A stretch of 15,473 nt of DNA from Hydrogenimonas sp. (GCA_015494675.1 WGAW01000065.1:1-15473), one strand, 5' to 3'; shown: positions 7,033 through 13,758, numbered from the stretch's first letter. Notes: generated from the sequence alone by a model not told the origin. Translations and numbers: made by a program.

Positions 7033-7598
7033 TAATATATATCCACGGTTTCGCCGGCAGCGGCAGGGGTCAAAAGGCTCTGACGGTGCGCAACTTTTTC
7101 AAAAAGGGAGTCATAGCACCCTCTCTCTCATACATTCCCGATCTGGCGGTCGACACACTAAAACAGATCGTAGAGGCCTTTTTGCCGAAAGAACCCGTAT
7201 CTCTCATAGGTTCATCTCTCGGCGGCTTCTACGCCGCGCATCTATCTGAGGTTTACGGCCTGAGAGCCGTATTGATAAACCCCTCTGTAGAGCCGTACAA
7301 GACGCTTTCAGAATACAGGGGTACGGTCACAAACTTCTACGACCTCTCGAGATTCGAGTGGAACGACCGGCATATTGAACAGCTTGAGCGGATGAAGCTC
7401 GGCGCGGGCCTAAAGCCGGAAAATTTTCTGCTTTTACTGCAAAAAGGAGACGAAACGCTCGACTACAGAGTGGCGCAGCGAAAGTTTCAGGGAGCCCGCA
7501 TGATTGTAGAAGAGGGAGGCTCGCACTCTTATGAGGGGTTTGAGAAGCGTCTGAACGAGATAGAGAGATTCTTGATTGCCGAACAGAACAAAGGATAG
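7029..7598 (+). CDS. YqiA-like alpha/beta-fold hydrolase (putative esterase)
   Basis: 189 residues, the length of the YqiA/UPF0227 family. The sequence opens on a beta strand with IYIHGFAGSG, the oxyanion-hole motif. The nucleophile elbow is GSSLGG at 61-66 (Ser63), the likely acid is Asp141 in QKGDETLDY, and the base is His166 in GGSHSYEGF, so the triad is complete. YqiA family members hydrolyse short acyl esters in vitro; the physiological substrate is not known. The ATG overlaps the stop of the protease gene and is served by AGGAGG, so the two are translationally coupled. It is a cytoplasmic protein with no signal peptide. Confidence 0.85.
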   Translation: MIIYIHGFAGSGRGQKALTVRNFFKKGVIAPSLSYIPDLAVDTLKQIVEAFLPKEPVSLIGSSLGGFYAAHLSEVYGLRAVLINPSVEPYKTLSEYRGTVTNFYDLSRFEWNDRHIEQLERMKLGAGLKPENFLLLLQKGDETLDYRVAQRKFQGARMIVEEGGSHSYEGFEKRLNEIERFLIAEQNKG

Positions 7599-7601
7599 AA
7601 A

Positions 7602-7853
7602 TTGCAAGATAGTTTGATGAACCGGATAAGAAAACTTCCGAAAAAATCGAAAGAGAGACTGCAACTCAAACTGCGCGAAAAGGCGATTATGCGTACAAGA
7701 GCACGGCTCATAGAAAACCGTGTCGACATAGATGAGCTCAGCGACGAGGAGCTCGAAGTTATCATCAGGGATGAGGAGGACAAGCTTCTTGACGAGTACA
7801 AGACAAAGGGGCTCATAGCCCTGCTGGCGCTTCTGGGAATCTCCTGGATATAG
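7602..7853 (+). CDS. small basic tail-anchored protein, function unknown
   Basis: 83 residues from a TTG start with AAGGAT 5 nt upstream; an in-frame ATG at 7617 would shorten it by five residues. The first half is very basic and helical (RIRKLPKKSKERLQLKL), the middle is acidic (DIDELSDEELEVIIRDEEDK), and the last 15 residues (KGLIALLALLGISWI) form a hydrophobic tail ending at the stop, suggesting a tail anchor or peripheral membrane helix. It starts 3 nt after the YqiA-like gene and is followed 11 nt later by a two-pass membrane protein gene, so it belongs to the same operon as the Deg protease. I recognise no family. Confidence 0.75.
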   Translation: MQDSLMNRIRKLPKKSKERLQLKLREKAIMRTRARLIENRVDIDELSDEELEVIIRDEEDKLLDEYKTKGLIALLALLGISWI

Positions 7854-7864
7854 AGGAGTAAAAA

Positions 7865-8263
7865 GTGTATCACTACCTTAAATGGGCCGCTCTCTCGCTC
7901 TTTTTCAGGCGAAATCTGCGTTATCTTCTCCTGATCGCAGTCTCGATTGCAGGGATCTACATTTCGGATGCGCTCTATGAAGATATGGCGCGCTTCAGCG
8001 CTCTGAGCGGCGAGAGTGGAAAGATAGGCAGATACCTGCTCATGAAATGGGCGGCCGTTCTATTTTTCAGCGCGGTTACTGTATGGTCGATCATGCGTCT
8101 TGGACTGGGCGTATCGAAAAGTGCGGAAAAAAAGGGATCTCGTGAAACCGTTCAAAACGACCCCTATCTAAAGAGGCTGGAGAAGTTCAAAACCAAAAGG
8201 AGCTTGAGATCCGAATCCGATATCGTTATAGAGTCGCACAAAAAGGGCAAAAAAGAGCGATAG
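7865..8263 (+). CDS. two-pass inner-membrane protein, function unknown
   Basis: 132 residues from GTG 7865, with GAGGAG at 7853-7858 and 6-nt spacing; the SD overlaps the stop of the previous gene. Two membrane segments are visible: about 17-34 (RYLLLIAVSIAGIYISDA) and about 60-82 (LMKWAAVLFFSAVTVWSIM). A strongly basic cytoplasmic tail follows (about 86-132, ending ESHKKGKKER). The short loop between segments (EDMARFSALSGESGKIG) would be periplasmic if both ends are inside, as the positive charges suggest. It is the last gene of the putative protease operon and ends 9 bp before a convergent gene. No family recognised. Confidence 0.75.
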   Translation: MYHYLKWAALSLFFRRNLRYLLLIAVSIAGIYISDALYEDMARFSALSGESGKIGRYLLMKWAAVLFFSAVTVWSIMRLGLGVSKSAEKKGSRETVQNDPYLKRLEKFKTKRSLRSESDIVIESHKKGKKER

Positions 8264-8272
8264 GCCCGAGCT

Positions 8273-8620
8273 CTACTCCCGCAATATTTTCCACTCCCAA
8301 AGTACACGGTTTTTTACTCTCTTTACCGGTCTGCCGACAGCGTTGTCGCTGAAGTCTATTTTTAATATTTCACAATCCGACTCGACATGTATCTCCCCGT
8401 CCGACTTTTTGTTTTTTATGATAACCGCCATCTTCTGCACCCTTCCGGATGTTGACTTTACGACTCCTTCGGCAAAATGGTGTCTACCCTGTTTTATCTT
8501 TAGACTGCACTCTTTGCCTTTTAGAACGATATCCGCCCACTTGGAGTGCCTGGGTGTCGCACTCTTTGTAAAGGCGAACAGGGCAATCGGAAGAAATATA
8601 GGCAAAACCGCTCTTCTCAT
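8273..8620 (-). CDS. small exported protein, function unknown
   Basis: 115 residues beginning MRRAVLPIFLPIALFAFTKSA, a short typical Sec signal peptide with a likely cleavage after KSA (about residue 21) and no lipobox cysteine. The mature part (about 94 residues) is rich in Lys and beta-prone, with two cysteines (near 38 and 83) that could form a disulphide in the periplasm. The pattern VKSTSGRVQKMAVIIKNKK then IHVESDCEILKIDFSDNA looks like a small beta-sandwich domain, but I cannot name it. The ATG has AGGAGC just upstream on the minus strand, and a good promoter lies at 8674-8701. It converges with the protease operon. Confidence 0.75.
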   Translation of the reverse strand: MRRAVLPIFLPIALFAFTKSATPRHSKWADIVLKGKECSLKIKQGRHHFAEGVVKSTSGRVQKMAVIIKNKKSDGEIHVESDCEILKIDFSDNAVGRPVKRVKNRVLWEWKILRE

Positions 8621-8673
8621 TTCCGCTCCTTTTTCGCAGGTTTTAACCGGGCTTAAAGCATCAGCTATAAGTT

Positions 8674-8701
8674 ATTATAAACTATAAATTATAAAAGTCA
8701 A
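8674..8701 (-). promoter_or_regulatory. sigma-70 promoter of the small exported protein
   Basis: On the minus strand TTGACT (8696-8701), a 16-bp AT-rich spacer, and TATAAT (8674-8679) form a near-consensus promoter about 55 bp upstream of the 8620 start. A second overlapping TATAAT lies in the spacer. Confidence 0.65.
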
Positions 8702-8841
8702 CTCATGGCCGAATTAAAAAAGCTTATTTACCGCGCCGATTCGTAAGATAGGTGCAGTTTTTCAAGATGGATCGGAACGGGAAGAGAGGTCTGCAGAGTC
8801 TCGAAAAGCCGAATCATAAAGTCGGTTTTCTTATGTGAGTG

Positions 8842-8926
8842 TGGTGCGGACGAGAGGACTTGAACCTCCACACCTTGCGGCACCAGATCCTAAGTCTGGC
8901 GTGTCTACCAATTCCACCACGTCCGC
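8842..8926 (-). tRNA. tRNA-Leu(TAG)
   Basis: An 85-nt minus-strand class II tRNA. Acceptor GCGGACG pairs with CGTCCGC, followed by A73 and an encoded CCA. The anticodon stem CCAGA/TCTGG encloses CTTAGGA, anticodon TAG (codon CUA). It has a medium-length variable arm and a TTCAAGT T loop. It is the last tRNA of the five-gene cluster; no strong intrinsic terminator is evident downstream. Confidence 0.96.
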
Positions 8927-9000
8927 ATGCAGTAGACTGACAACGGAAAAAAGCAATTATCTGTTCTACGCTTTCAGCTTTCCGTTTTCCGTTTTCCGTA

Positions 9001-9077
9001 TGGTACGCCCATCAGGATTCGAACCTGAGACCTACGGCTTAGAAGGCCGTTGCTCTATCCAGCTGAGCTATGGGCGC
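9001..9077 (-). tRNA. tRNA-Arg(TCT)
   Basis: A 77-nt minus-strand tRNA. Acceptor GCGCCCA pairs with TGGGCGT (a G-U at position 1-72), then A73 and encoded CCA. The stem ACGGC/GCCGT encloses CTTCTAA, anticodon TCT (codon AGA). The T loop TTCGAAT is standard. It lies 14 nt from a second, related tRNA-Arg. Confidence 0.97.
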
Positions 9078-9091
9078 ACAATCCGTATAGC

Positions 9092-9168
9092 TGGCGCGCC
9101 CGGGAGGAGTCGAACCCCCAGCCTACGGATCCGAAGTCCGTCGCTCTATCCAATTGAGCTACGGGCGC
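9092..9168 (-). tRNA. tRNA-Arg(TCG)
   Basis: A 77-nt minus-strand tRNA. Acceptor GCGCCCG/CGGGCGC, G73, encoded CCA. The stem ACGGA/TCCGT encloses CTTCGGA, anticodon TCG (codon CGA). Its 5' half is nearly identical to the neighbouring tRNA-Arg(TCT), suggesting the two arose by duplication. Confidence 0.97.
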
Positions 9169-9236
9169 TAAAATATACTCTACTCTATCATCTCATAAAC
9201 GGCATCTATTACATTTTCATGGGATGATTCGGCGTA

Positions 9237-9314
9237 TGGGGTGGGTGATGGGAATCGAACCCACGACCCCCAGTGCCACAAACTGGTGCTCTAACCAACT
9301 GAGCTACACCCACC
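9237..9314 (-). tRNA. tRNA-His(GTG)
   Basis: A 78-nt minus-strand tRNA counted with the extra G at position -1 facing C73, the hallmark of bacterial tRNA-His. Acceptor GTGGGTG/CACCCAC, encoded CCA. The loop TTGTGGC gives anticodon GTG within the stem CCAGT/ACTGG. Confidence 0.97.
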
Positions 9315-9342
9315 GTCCGCTCTGCCTGAGAAGCGTGCCACG

Positions 9343-9420
<78 letters not shown>

Positions 9421-9437
9421 ACAAAAAGTGGACTGCA

Positions 9438-9466
9438 ATTATAGTAAAAATGGCTTTGCATGTCAA
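9438..9466 (-). promoter_or_regulatory. consensus sigma-70 promoter of the Pro-His-Arg-Arg-Leu tRNA cluster
   Basis: On the minus strand TTGACA (9461-9466), a 17-bp spacer, and TATAAT (9438-9443): a perfect match to the sigma-70 consensus, expected for stable RNA. It lies back to back with the transporter promoter, only 8 bp separating its -35 from the transporter -10 on the other strand. Confidence 0.88.
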
Positions 9467-9474
9467 CAAAATGG

Positions 9475-9480
9475 TATAAT
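9475..9480 (+). promoter_or_regulatory. -10 box of the SNF transporter gene
   Basis: Extended TGGTATAAT, 35 bp upstream of the ATG at 9516, with no obvious -35. The region upstream is shared with the divergent tRNA promoter. Confidence 0.6.
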
Positions 9481-9515
9481 CCATCAAAATTTCTCCGAAG
9501 ATCCGAGGTTGAAAA

Positions 9516-10862
9516 ATGAAAATTGCACAGTTTAGCCGGATTGGTTTCATTATGGCTGCGGCAGGCTCCGCCGTAGGATTGGGCAACATCTGGAAGTTCC
9601 CCTATATGACGGGAGAGTACGGCGGCGGGGCTTTTGTGCTCGTCTACCTCATCACTATATCCTTCATCGGCTTCTCGGTCATGATCGCCGAAATGCTCAT
9701 AGGCGCTCTCGGAAGGCGTGATACGGTAGGAAGCTTCGAACGGCTAGCCCCGCCCGATAAAAAAGGGTGGAAATATGCGGGATTCATGGGCTTCAACGGC
9801 CTTATAATAATGACCTTCTACTCCGTCGTCATAGGGTGGATATTCTACTACCTTTTCAAACTGCTCGGCGGTCTGCCGACAACCACCGACGCCGCAAAGA
9901 CCACTTTCGACAATCTTGTGGCAAACGAAGCCGGAATACAGATCTTCTGGCACACCGTAGCGACCTTGATAGTCACCTATGTCGTATACCGCGGCATAAA
10001 AGGCGGTATCGAAAAGATAAACCTTATCCTGATGCCCGCACTCATGATCATACTTTTCGGCATGCTCATCTACGCATTCAATCTCGACGGCTTCTCAAAA
10101 GCGTTCTCTTTCATGTTCGAACCCGACTGGAGCAAGCTGAACTCGGAAGCTATCGTACGTGCGGTCGGACACTCTTTCTTCACCCTCTCGCTCGGAATGG
10201 GGGCGATTATGACCTATGCCGCATCACTCCCGAAAAATACGAGCATAACGCAAACCGCCCTCATTGTAACATTCATGGATACCCTGATAGCGCTTGTAGC
10301 CGGCCTGGTTATATATACGTTCCTTTTCCAGGAGGGCGCACCTGCCGCACAGGGGCCTGGGCTGGTTTTCATATCGCTGCCTGTAGTCCTTTCCAATTTT
10401 GACCATCTCGGAACCTTTCTGGCTCTTCTTTTCTTTTTAGCGCTATCGTTTGCCGGGCTCACTTCTGCCGTCTCGCTTGTAGAGCCTGTCGTTCAGTACA
10501 TAATCGACCGATTCGACACTACACGCTTCAAAGCTGTGGCAATATCGGGGTTTGCATACTATATTGTAGGGATAGGCGCTCTTCTTAGCTACACAAAAGC
10601 GTGGGGAGATCTCTTCTCTATAGGGGGCAAGCCGCTATTTGACATACTGGAGTACACCACCGACTCGATTCTGCTGCCGCTCGGCGGACTACTTATAGCC
10701 GTATTTGTCGGGTATGTACTTCAAAAAGAGAGAGTCCGCTCCGCTCTGGAGCACGAGATGGGAGACCGCTATTTCGCCGTATGGCGCTTTAGCATACGCT
10801 ATGTAGCTCCTTTGGCTCTTATATTCATGATGCTGAACATGATGGGTGTTTTGAAGATATAG
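9516..10862 (+). CDS. sodium-dependent transporter of the SNF (NSS/LeuT) family
   Basis: 448 residues, an inner-membrane sodium symporter for amino acids or related amines. The first helix holds the family signature AAAGSAVGLGNIWKFPYM followed by TGEYGGGAF, the unwound region that binds substrate and sodium. TM3 has FYSVVIGWIFYYLF, TM6 has HSFFTLSLGMGAIMTYAASLP (residues near 223-243), and TM8 has LALSFAGLTSAVSLVEP. About 11 membrane helices can be counted, ending with a short tail (GVLKI), as in many bacterial members that lack TM12. The substrate cannot be read from sequence. GAGG lies 7 nt before the ATG. It is a single-gene unit, divergent from a tRNA cluster and convergent with the GGDEF-like gene 7 bp downstream. 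Confidence 0.94.
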   Translation: MKIAQFSRIGFIMAAAGSAVGLGNIWKFPYMTGEYGGGAFVLVYLITISFIGFSVMIAEMLIGALGRRDTVGSFERLAPPDKKGWKYAGFMGFNGLIIMTFYSVVIGWIFYYLFKLLGGLPTTTDAAKTTFDNLVANEAGIQIFWHTVATLIVTYVVYRGIKGGIEKINLILMPALMIILFGMLIYAFNLDGFSKAFSFMFEPDWSKLNSEAIVRAVGHSFFTLSLGMGAIMTYAASLPKNTSITQTALIVTFMDTLIALVAGLVIYTFLFQEGAPAAQGPGLVFISLPVVLSNFDHLGTFLALLFFLALSFAGLTSAVSLVEPVVQYIIDRFDTTRFKAVAISGFAYYIVGIGALLSYTKAWGDLFSIGGKPLFDILEYTTDSILLPLGGLLIAVFVGYVLQKERVRSALEHEMGDRYFAVWRFSIRYVAPLALIFMMLNMMGVLKI

Positions 10863-10869
10863 GCGGACT

Positions 10870-11307
10870 TCAATACAGAAGGGAGGAGTCGTCTACAATA
10901 GTCCCCTCCCCTCTGCTCGCCATGACAAAGAGCATCAGAAGCCTCTTGATCGCACCTTCGAGATCATCATCCTCTTTGAGCTGGGTAAGGGCTATTCGTT
11001 CTCTATCTTCCCGTGAATCCATATAGAGCATAAGGTTTTCGGCCGCCTTTATCGCTCCGGAGACCTCCGTATGACCCAAAAGCAGCAGAAAGTGCCGTTT
11101 TGCAAGAGGAACGACCTCGTCGGTCCTGCGACTGTGTAGATAGAACTTCTCCTCAAATTTCGGATCTTCACAGCGTAGCATGCCTATTGTAATCGGACTG
11201 CCGTACCTCTTTAGACGATACAACTCTCTGTCCACACAGCTTTTCGCATAACTCTTCTCTATCCACTCCTCAAACGTACGCTGCTCATTCAACCCATTGA
11301 AATGCAT
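10870..11307 (-). CDS. degenerate GGDEF-like protein, probably not a cyclase
   Basis: 145 residues from ATG 11307; GAGGGAAGGG lies just upstream at good spacing. A GTG at 11325 would add six residues. The stretch DRELYRLKRYGSPITIGMLRCED resembles the first strand of GGDEF domains (usually RAxRYGxPLSLLLLDID). RRTDEVVPLAKRHFLLLL then HTEVSGAIKAAENLM matches the region around the GGDEF hairpin. The C-terminal DLEGAIKRLLMLFVMASRGEGTIV resembles the final helix and NxV end. However, the metal aspartates and the GG(D/E)EF motif itself are gone (AKRHF), and about 40 residues between the first two blocks, including the GH-GD region, are missing. It is therefore unlikely to make c-di-GMP. It is coupled to thiG, starting 23 bp beyond its stop. 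The fold call is my pattern match and needs profile searching. Confidence 0.6.
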   Translation of the reverse strand: MHFNGLNEQRTFEEWIEKSYAKSCVDRELYRLKRYGSPITIGMLRCEDPKFEEKFYLHSRRTDEVVPLAKRHFLLLLGHTEVSGAIKAAENLMLYMDSREDRERIALTQLKEDDDLEGAIKRLLMLFVMASRGEGTIVDDSSLLY

Positions 11308-11329
11308 GGCCGGCCCTTCCCTCACTCCG

Positions 11330-12109
11330 TTAAAACTGGATCATCCCGTCAACCGGACTCGAAGCCGTAGCGTACGGCCGCTTGGGAATACGCCCGGCAA
11401 GATAGCTCATGCGTCCGGCGATAACCGCATGCTTCATCGCTTCGGCCATGACTATCGGCTCTTTTGCCTGAGCTATGGCGGTATTTGTCAGGACCGCATC
11501 GGCTCCCAGCTCCATGGCCGCCGCGGCATCGCTCGCCTGTCCGATTCCCGCATCTACTATAACCGGTACATCTACAGCCTCACGAACGAATACCACATTA
11601 TACCTGTTTTGAACACCGAGCCCGCTTCCTATCGGAGCCGCCAACGGCATAACGGCCGCGGCACCCGCATCTTCGAGTCTTTTTGCAATTATCGGGTCGT
11701 CGTTCGTATAGGCCATAACCGTAAAGCCCTCTTTCGAGAGCACTTCGCATGCTTTTATCGTCTCTATCACATCAGGATAGAGTGTCTTTTGGGTATCGCC
11801 TATGACTTCCAGCTTTATAAGATCGATTCCTGTCGCTTCTCGCGTCAGACGAAAGAGAGTTATCGCATCCTCAGCGGTCGTACAGCCGGCACTGTTGGGC
11901 AGAAACTTGACGTCGGTATCCTTGAAGTAGTCCATAAGATTCTCTTCGTCGGGATTGGTGATGTTCACACGTCGCACCGCAACAGTTATCATCTCCGCGC
12001 CGCTAGCTAGTGTGGCATCTTTGGTAGTTTGAAAATCGGGGTACTTCCCGCTTCCGACAATAAGACGGCTCTTGAATTGATAGTTCCCTATTTTTAGTAT
12101 ATCACTCAT
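11330..12109 (-). CDS. thiG: thiazole synthase
   Basis: 259 residues, the usual ThiG length. The enzyme builds the thiazole phosphate of thiamine from deoxyxylulose 5-phosphate, dehydroglycine (or glycine-derived imine) and ThiS thiocarboxylate. Family marks: [12 protein letters not shown] at 14-25, EMITVAVRR at 39-47, LPNSAGC at 70-76, KLEVIGD with the Schiff-base Lys99, and [12 protein letters not shown] then PVIVDAGIG at the phosphate-binding end of the TIM barrel. AGGAGA precedes the ATG by 6 nt. No thiS, thiF or thiH is in view. A short leader and the lack of TPP-riboswitch elements argue against riboswitch control here. The downstream GGDEF-like gene appears co-transcribed. Confidence 0.96.
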   Translation of the reverse strand: MSDILKIGNYQFKSRLIVGSGKYPDFQTTKDATLASGAEMITVAVRRVNITNPDEENLMDYFKDTDVKFLPNSAGCTTAEDAITLFRLTREATGIDLIKLEVIGDTQKTLYPDVIETIKACEVLSKEGFTVMAYTNDDPIIAKRLEDAGAAAVMPLAAPIGSGLGVQNRYNVVFVREAVDVPVIVDAGIGQASDAAAAMELGADAVLTNTAIAQAKEPIVMAEAMKHAVIAGRMSYLAGRIPKRPYATASSPVDGMIQF

Positions 12110-12138
12110 GTAGAGTCTCCTGATTACTGTTTAGGAGA

Positions 12139-12144
12139 TTTATA
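12139..12144 (-). promoter_or_regulatory. possible -10 box for thiG
   Basis: The minus strand reads TGTTATAAA, an extended -10, 30 bp upstream of the thiG ATG and downstream of the hsp20 hairpin. No -35 stands out. It would give a leader of only about 20-25 nt. Confidence 0.45.
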
Positions 12145-12179
12145 ACATAGGGGGACTTGAAGAAAATTGAAAAGTGGGT

Positions 12180-12205
12180 GCTAAGAGGTCCGCAGACCTC
12201 TCAGC
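12180..12205 (-). terminator. terminator-like hairpin after hsp20
   Basis: Directly after the hsp20 stop, the minus-strand RNA forms an 11-bp stem GCUGAGAGGUC with GACCUCUUAGC around a UGCG loop. One pair is G-U only in the minus-strand RNA (an A-C mismatch on the other strand), pointing to function in the hsp20 transcript. The U-rich tract (UUUUCAAUUUUC) starts six bases after the stem, so termination may be imperfect, or the hairpin may protect the 3' end. Confidence 0.6.
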
Positions 12206-12646
12206 TTATTTTACAGGGATCTCCTTGACCTCTTTCTCCTCTTTTTTGATCTTGGGCAGCGTTATATGAAGAACTCCGTCTTCCGTTTTCGCATCGATAT
12301 TTTCGGCATCTACGTTTTCAGGAAGAGAGAAGGTTCGCATAAACTTGCCGTAGCTGGACTCGATTTTATAGTAGTCCTCTTTTTTGACCTCCTCTTTGAA
12401 CTTTCGCTCCCCGGAGACGGTCAGTGTCCTTTTCTCCTGATCGATATTGACCTTGATATCCTCTTTTTTCACACCGGGAAGGTCAACTTCGACAACATAG
12501 GCGTTTTCATCTTCGCGTGTATTGACGGTTGGAACAAACGCGTTCACCACCTCTTTTTCACCTTTTGCGGGAACCTCTACCGCTCCAAGAAGTCTTCTTT
12601 CGAGCTCTCTGATTTCAGAGAAGGGGTCGAATCTTGTAACCAACAT
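12206..12646 (-). CDS. Hsp20/alpha-crystallin small heat-shock protein
   Basis: 146 residues, a cytoplasmic ATP-independent holdase that keeps unfolding proteins soluble. The N-terminal arm is short (MLVTRFDPFSEIRELERRLL). The alpha-crystallin domain spans about 38-133, with YVVEVDLPGVKKEDIKV, LTVSGERK, the strand around YGKFMRTFSLPENVD, and the signature KTEDGVLHITLPK at 120-132. The C-terminal IPV (143-145) is the I-x-I/V oligomerisation motif. AGGAGG lies 5 nt before the ATG. A near-consensus promoter precedes it and a hairpin follows, so it is a single-gene unit. No CIRCE element is seen. Confidence 0.95.
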   Translation of the reverse strand: MLVTRFDPFSEIRELERRLLGAVEVPAKGEKEVVNAFVPTVNTREDENAYVVEVDLPGVKKEDIKVNIDQEKRTLTVSGERKFKEEVKKEDYYKIESSYGKFMRTFSLPENVDAENIDAKTEDGVLHITLPKIKKEEKEVKEIPVK

Positions 12647-12674
12647 TTTGGCCTCCTTTTTATTGATTTATAAA

Positions 12675-12704
12675 ATTATAACAAGTTGATAGTATCATTG
12701 TCAA
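12675..12704 (-). promoter_or_regulatory. sigma-70 promoter of hsp20 with an internal palindrome
   Basis: TTGACA (12699-12704), an 18-bp spacer and TATAAT (12675-12680) on the minus strand, 29 bp upstream of the ATG. The spacer contains TGATACTATCA, an 11-bp perfect palindrome flanked by TTGAC and ACTTG, which could be a repressor site. It does not fit the CIRCE consensus and only loosely recalls HAIR (HspR) half-sites. Confidence 0.7.
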
Positions 12705-12763
12705 GTTTTTTTACTATTTTTTCTAAGGATTATGCACGGTGGATATCTTAACTTCTATTCTGC

Positions 12764-12769
12764 TACAAT
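12764..12769 (+). promoter_or_regulatory. possible -10 box for the SDR gene
   Basis: TGCTACAAT at 12761-12769 is an extended -10 form, 55 bp upstream of the ATG at 12825. A second candidate, TAAAAT at 12789-12794, is also present. Neither has a clear -35. Confidence 0.35.
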
Positions 12770-12824
12770 CATTCTTGCATAAATGGCGTAAAATAGGCAA
12801 AAGTATCATAAGAGGAGATGGTTT

Positions 12825-13520
12825 ATGAAGAGGGTACTTATAACAGGGACTAACTCCGGCATTGGCAGAGCCCTTGCCGAGTACTATCTAAAAAACGGTG
12901 CGTATGTATACGGCGTAGGTAAAAAGAGCCGGCCGGCGATAAGAGACGAGAGGTTCCGCTATCAATGCATCGATCTGAAGGCTCTCGAAACGATCGCACC
13001 GAAACTTCAGCGACTCCTGAACGATGTAGAGTTTATAGATACTGTCGTTCTCAATGCGGGAGTACTCGGGGAGATAAAGGAGATGTCGGATACTCACTTA
13101 TACGAGATCGAGGAGATTATGAGAGTAAACGTCTGGGCAAACAAGATCGTGATAGATACGCTCAACGAACTCCTCCTAAGAGTAGACCAGATCGTAGGTA
13201 TCTCCTCCGGTGCGGCCGTAAACGCCAGCAGGGGCTGGGGAGGCTACTCTCTGTCGAAATCGGCTCTGAACATGCTGCTTAGGCTATACTCCCGTGAAAT
13301 GCCCGATACCCATATAACCGCGCTTGCGCCCGGTGTTGTCGATACCGCGATGGTTAGGCACATCATAGAGGAGGTCGACGCTGAAAAGTACAAGTCCGTG
13401 AAAAGGTTGAAAGATGGACCGATTCAAAATCCGGAAGATGCGGCAAAAAGGATCGTCGATGCGCTTGAAAAGGCAAAAGAGTATGAGAGCGGATCTTTTC
13501 TGGATGTAAGAAGTATGTAG
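12825..13520 (+). CDS. short-chain dehydrogenase/reductase (SDR)
   Basis: 231 residues, a classical SDR with a Rossmann fold. The cofactor site is TGTNSGIG at 7-14, NAGV is at 77-80, structural Asn103 lies in RVNVWAN, and the catalytic residues are Ser127/128 in GISSGA with Tyr141 and Lys145 in GYSLSKSALNML. The ALAPGVVDTAM loop (about 166-176) follows as expected. The acidic end of strand two is not obvious (YGVGKKSRP), and the lysines there may favour NADP(H). The substrate is unknown. AGGAG lies 7 nt before the ATG. It is a single gene ending 5 bp before the 3' end of the convergent SRP RNA. Confidence 0.92.
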   Translation: MKRVLITGTNSGIGRALAEYYLKNGAYVYGVGKKSRPAIRDERFRYQCIDLKALETIAPKLQRLLNDVEFIDTVVLNAGVLGEIKEMSDTHLYEIEEIMRVNVWANKIVIDTLNELLLRVDQIVGISSGAAVNASRGWGGYSLSKSALNMLLRLYSREMPDTHITALAPGVVDTAMVRHIIEEVDAEKYKSVKRLKDGPIQNPEDAAKRIVDALEKAKEYESGSFLDVRSM

Positions 13521-13524
13521 ATAA

Positions 13525-13631
13525 GACTCCCCTCCAGATTACTGCGGCACCCGGCGGGGCAGGGTGGGCTGCTACGTTCCCGTCCTGACCCGGTGTCCTA
13601 CCGCGCCGTTGCACAGGTCTGAAGAGGAGCG
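13525..13631 (-). ncRNA. ffs: signal recognition particle RNA (4.5S RNA), small bacterial type
   Basis: The minus strand carries the SRP domain IV signature GGTCAGGACGGGAACGTAGC: GGUCAGG, GGAA tetraloop and AGCAGC, which bind Ffh. The ends form a 12-bp stem, CUCCUCUUCAGA at the 5' side with UCUGGAGGGGAG at the 3' side. At about 105 nt it is the small 4.5S type without an Alu domain. Exact ends are inferred from the stem. It is the last element of a tRNA cluster; no separate promoter is visible in the 40 bp upstream, which instead hold a hairpin, so it is probably released from a tRNA-Ser precursor. Its 3' end converges on the SDR gene. Confidence 0.93.
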
Positions 13632-13656
13632 TTCAACCCGCCTCGACGGACTGAAC
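13631..13656 (-). other. RNA hairpin between tRNA-Ser(GGA) and SRP RNA
   Basis: The minus-strand RNA folds as GUUCAGUCCG, loop UCGAGG, CGGGUUGAAC: ten pairs, two of them G-U. The two wobbles would be mismatches on the plus strand, so the structure belongs to the tRNA-ffs transcript. It abuts the SRP RNA 5' end and lacks a U tract, suggesting a processing signal (RNase III or E) rather than a terminator. Confidence 0.55.
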
Positions 13657-13670
13657 GCCGCTGTCTGAAA

Positions 13671-13758
13671 TGGCAGAGAGGAAGGGATTCGAACCCTCGG
13701 TGGCTTGCGCCACACACGCGTTCCAGGCGTGCGCCTTCGACCACTCGGCCACCTCTCT
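13671..13758 (-). tRNA. tRNA-Ser(GGA)
   Basis: An 88-nt class II tRNA on the minus strand. Acceptor AGAGAGG/CCTCTCT, G73, encoded CCA. The stem CACGC/GCGTG encloses CTGGAAC, anticodon GGA (codons UCC/UCU). It has a long variable arm with GTGGC-GCAA-GCCAC and a TTCGAAT T loop. Confidence 0.96.

Noticed and set aside
8621..8841. A hidden small gene or terminator in the 221-bp gap before the tRNA-Leu(TAG) 3' end
   Set aside because: Apart from the promoter at 8674-8701, only a weak 4-bp stem (CCGA with TCGG) was found. No frame has a ribosome site with plausible coding content.
9001..9168. Treating the two adjacent tRNA-Arg genes as an unusual duplication
   Set aside because: They have different anticodons (TCT and TCG), both are normal bacterial tRNA-Arg species, and all arms are intact.
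11297..12010. A 237-codon frame antisense to thiG
   Set aside because: ThiG is unmistakable on the other strand, and the antisense frame is a codon-usage shadow with no recognisable domain.
12180..12205. TPP riboswitch before thiG, suggested by CTGAGA in the hairpin
   Set aside because: Only this hexamer matches; the other conserved parts of the THI element are missing, and the hairpin lies directly after the hsp20 stop, outside the likely thiG transcript.
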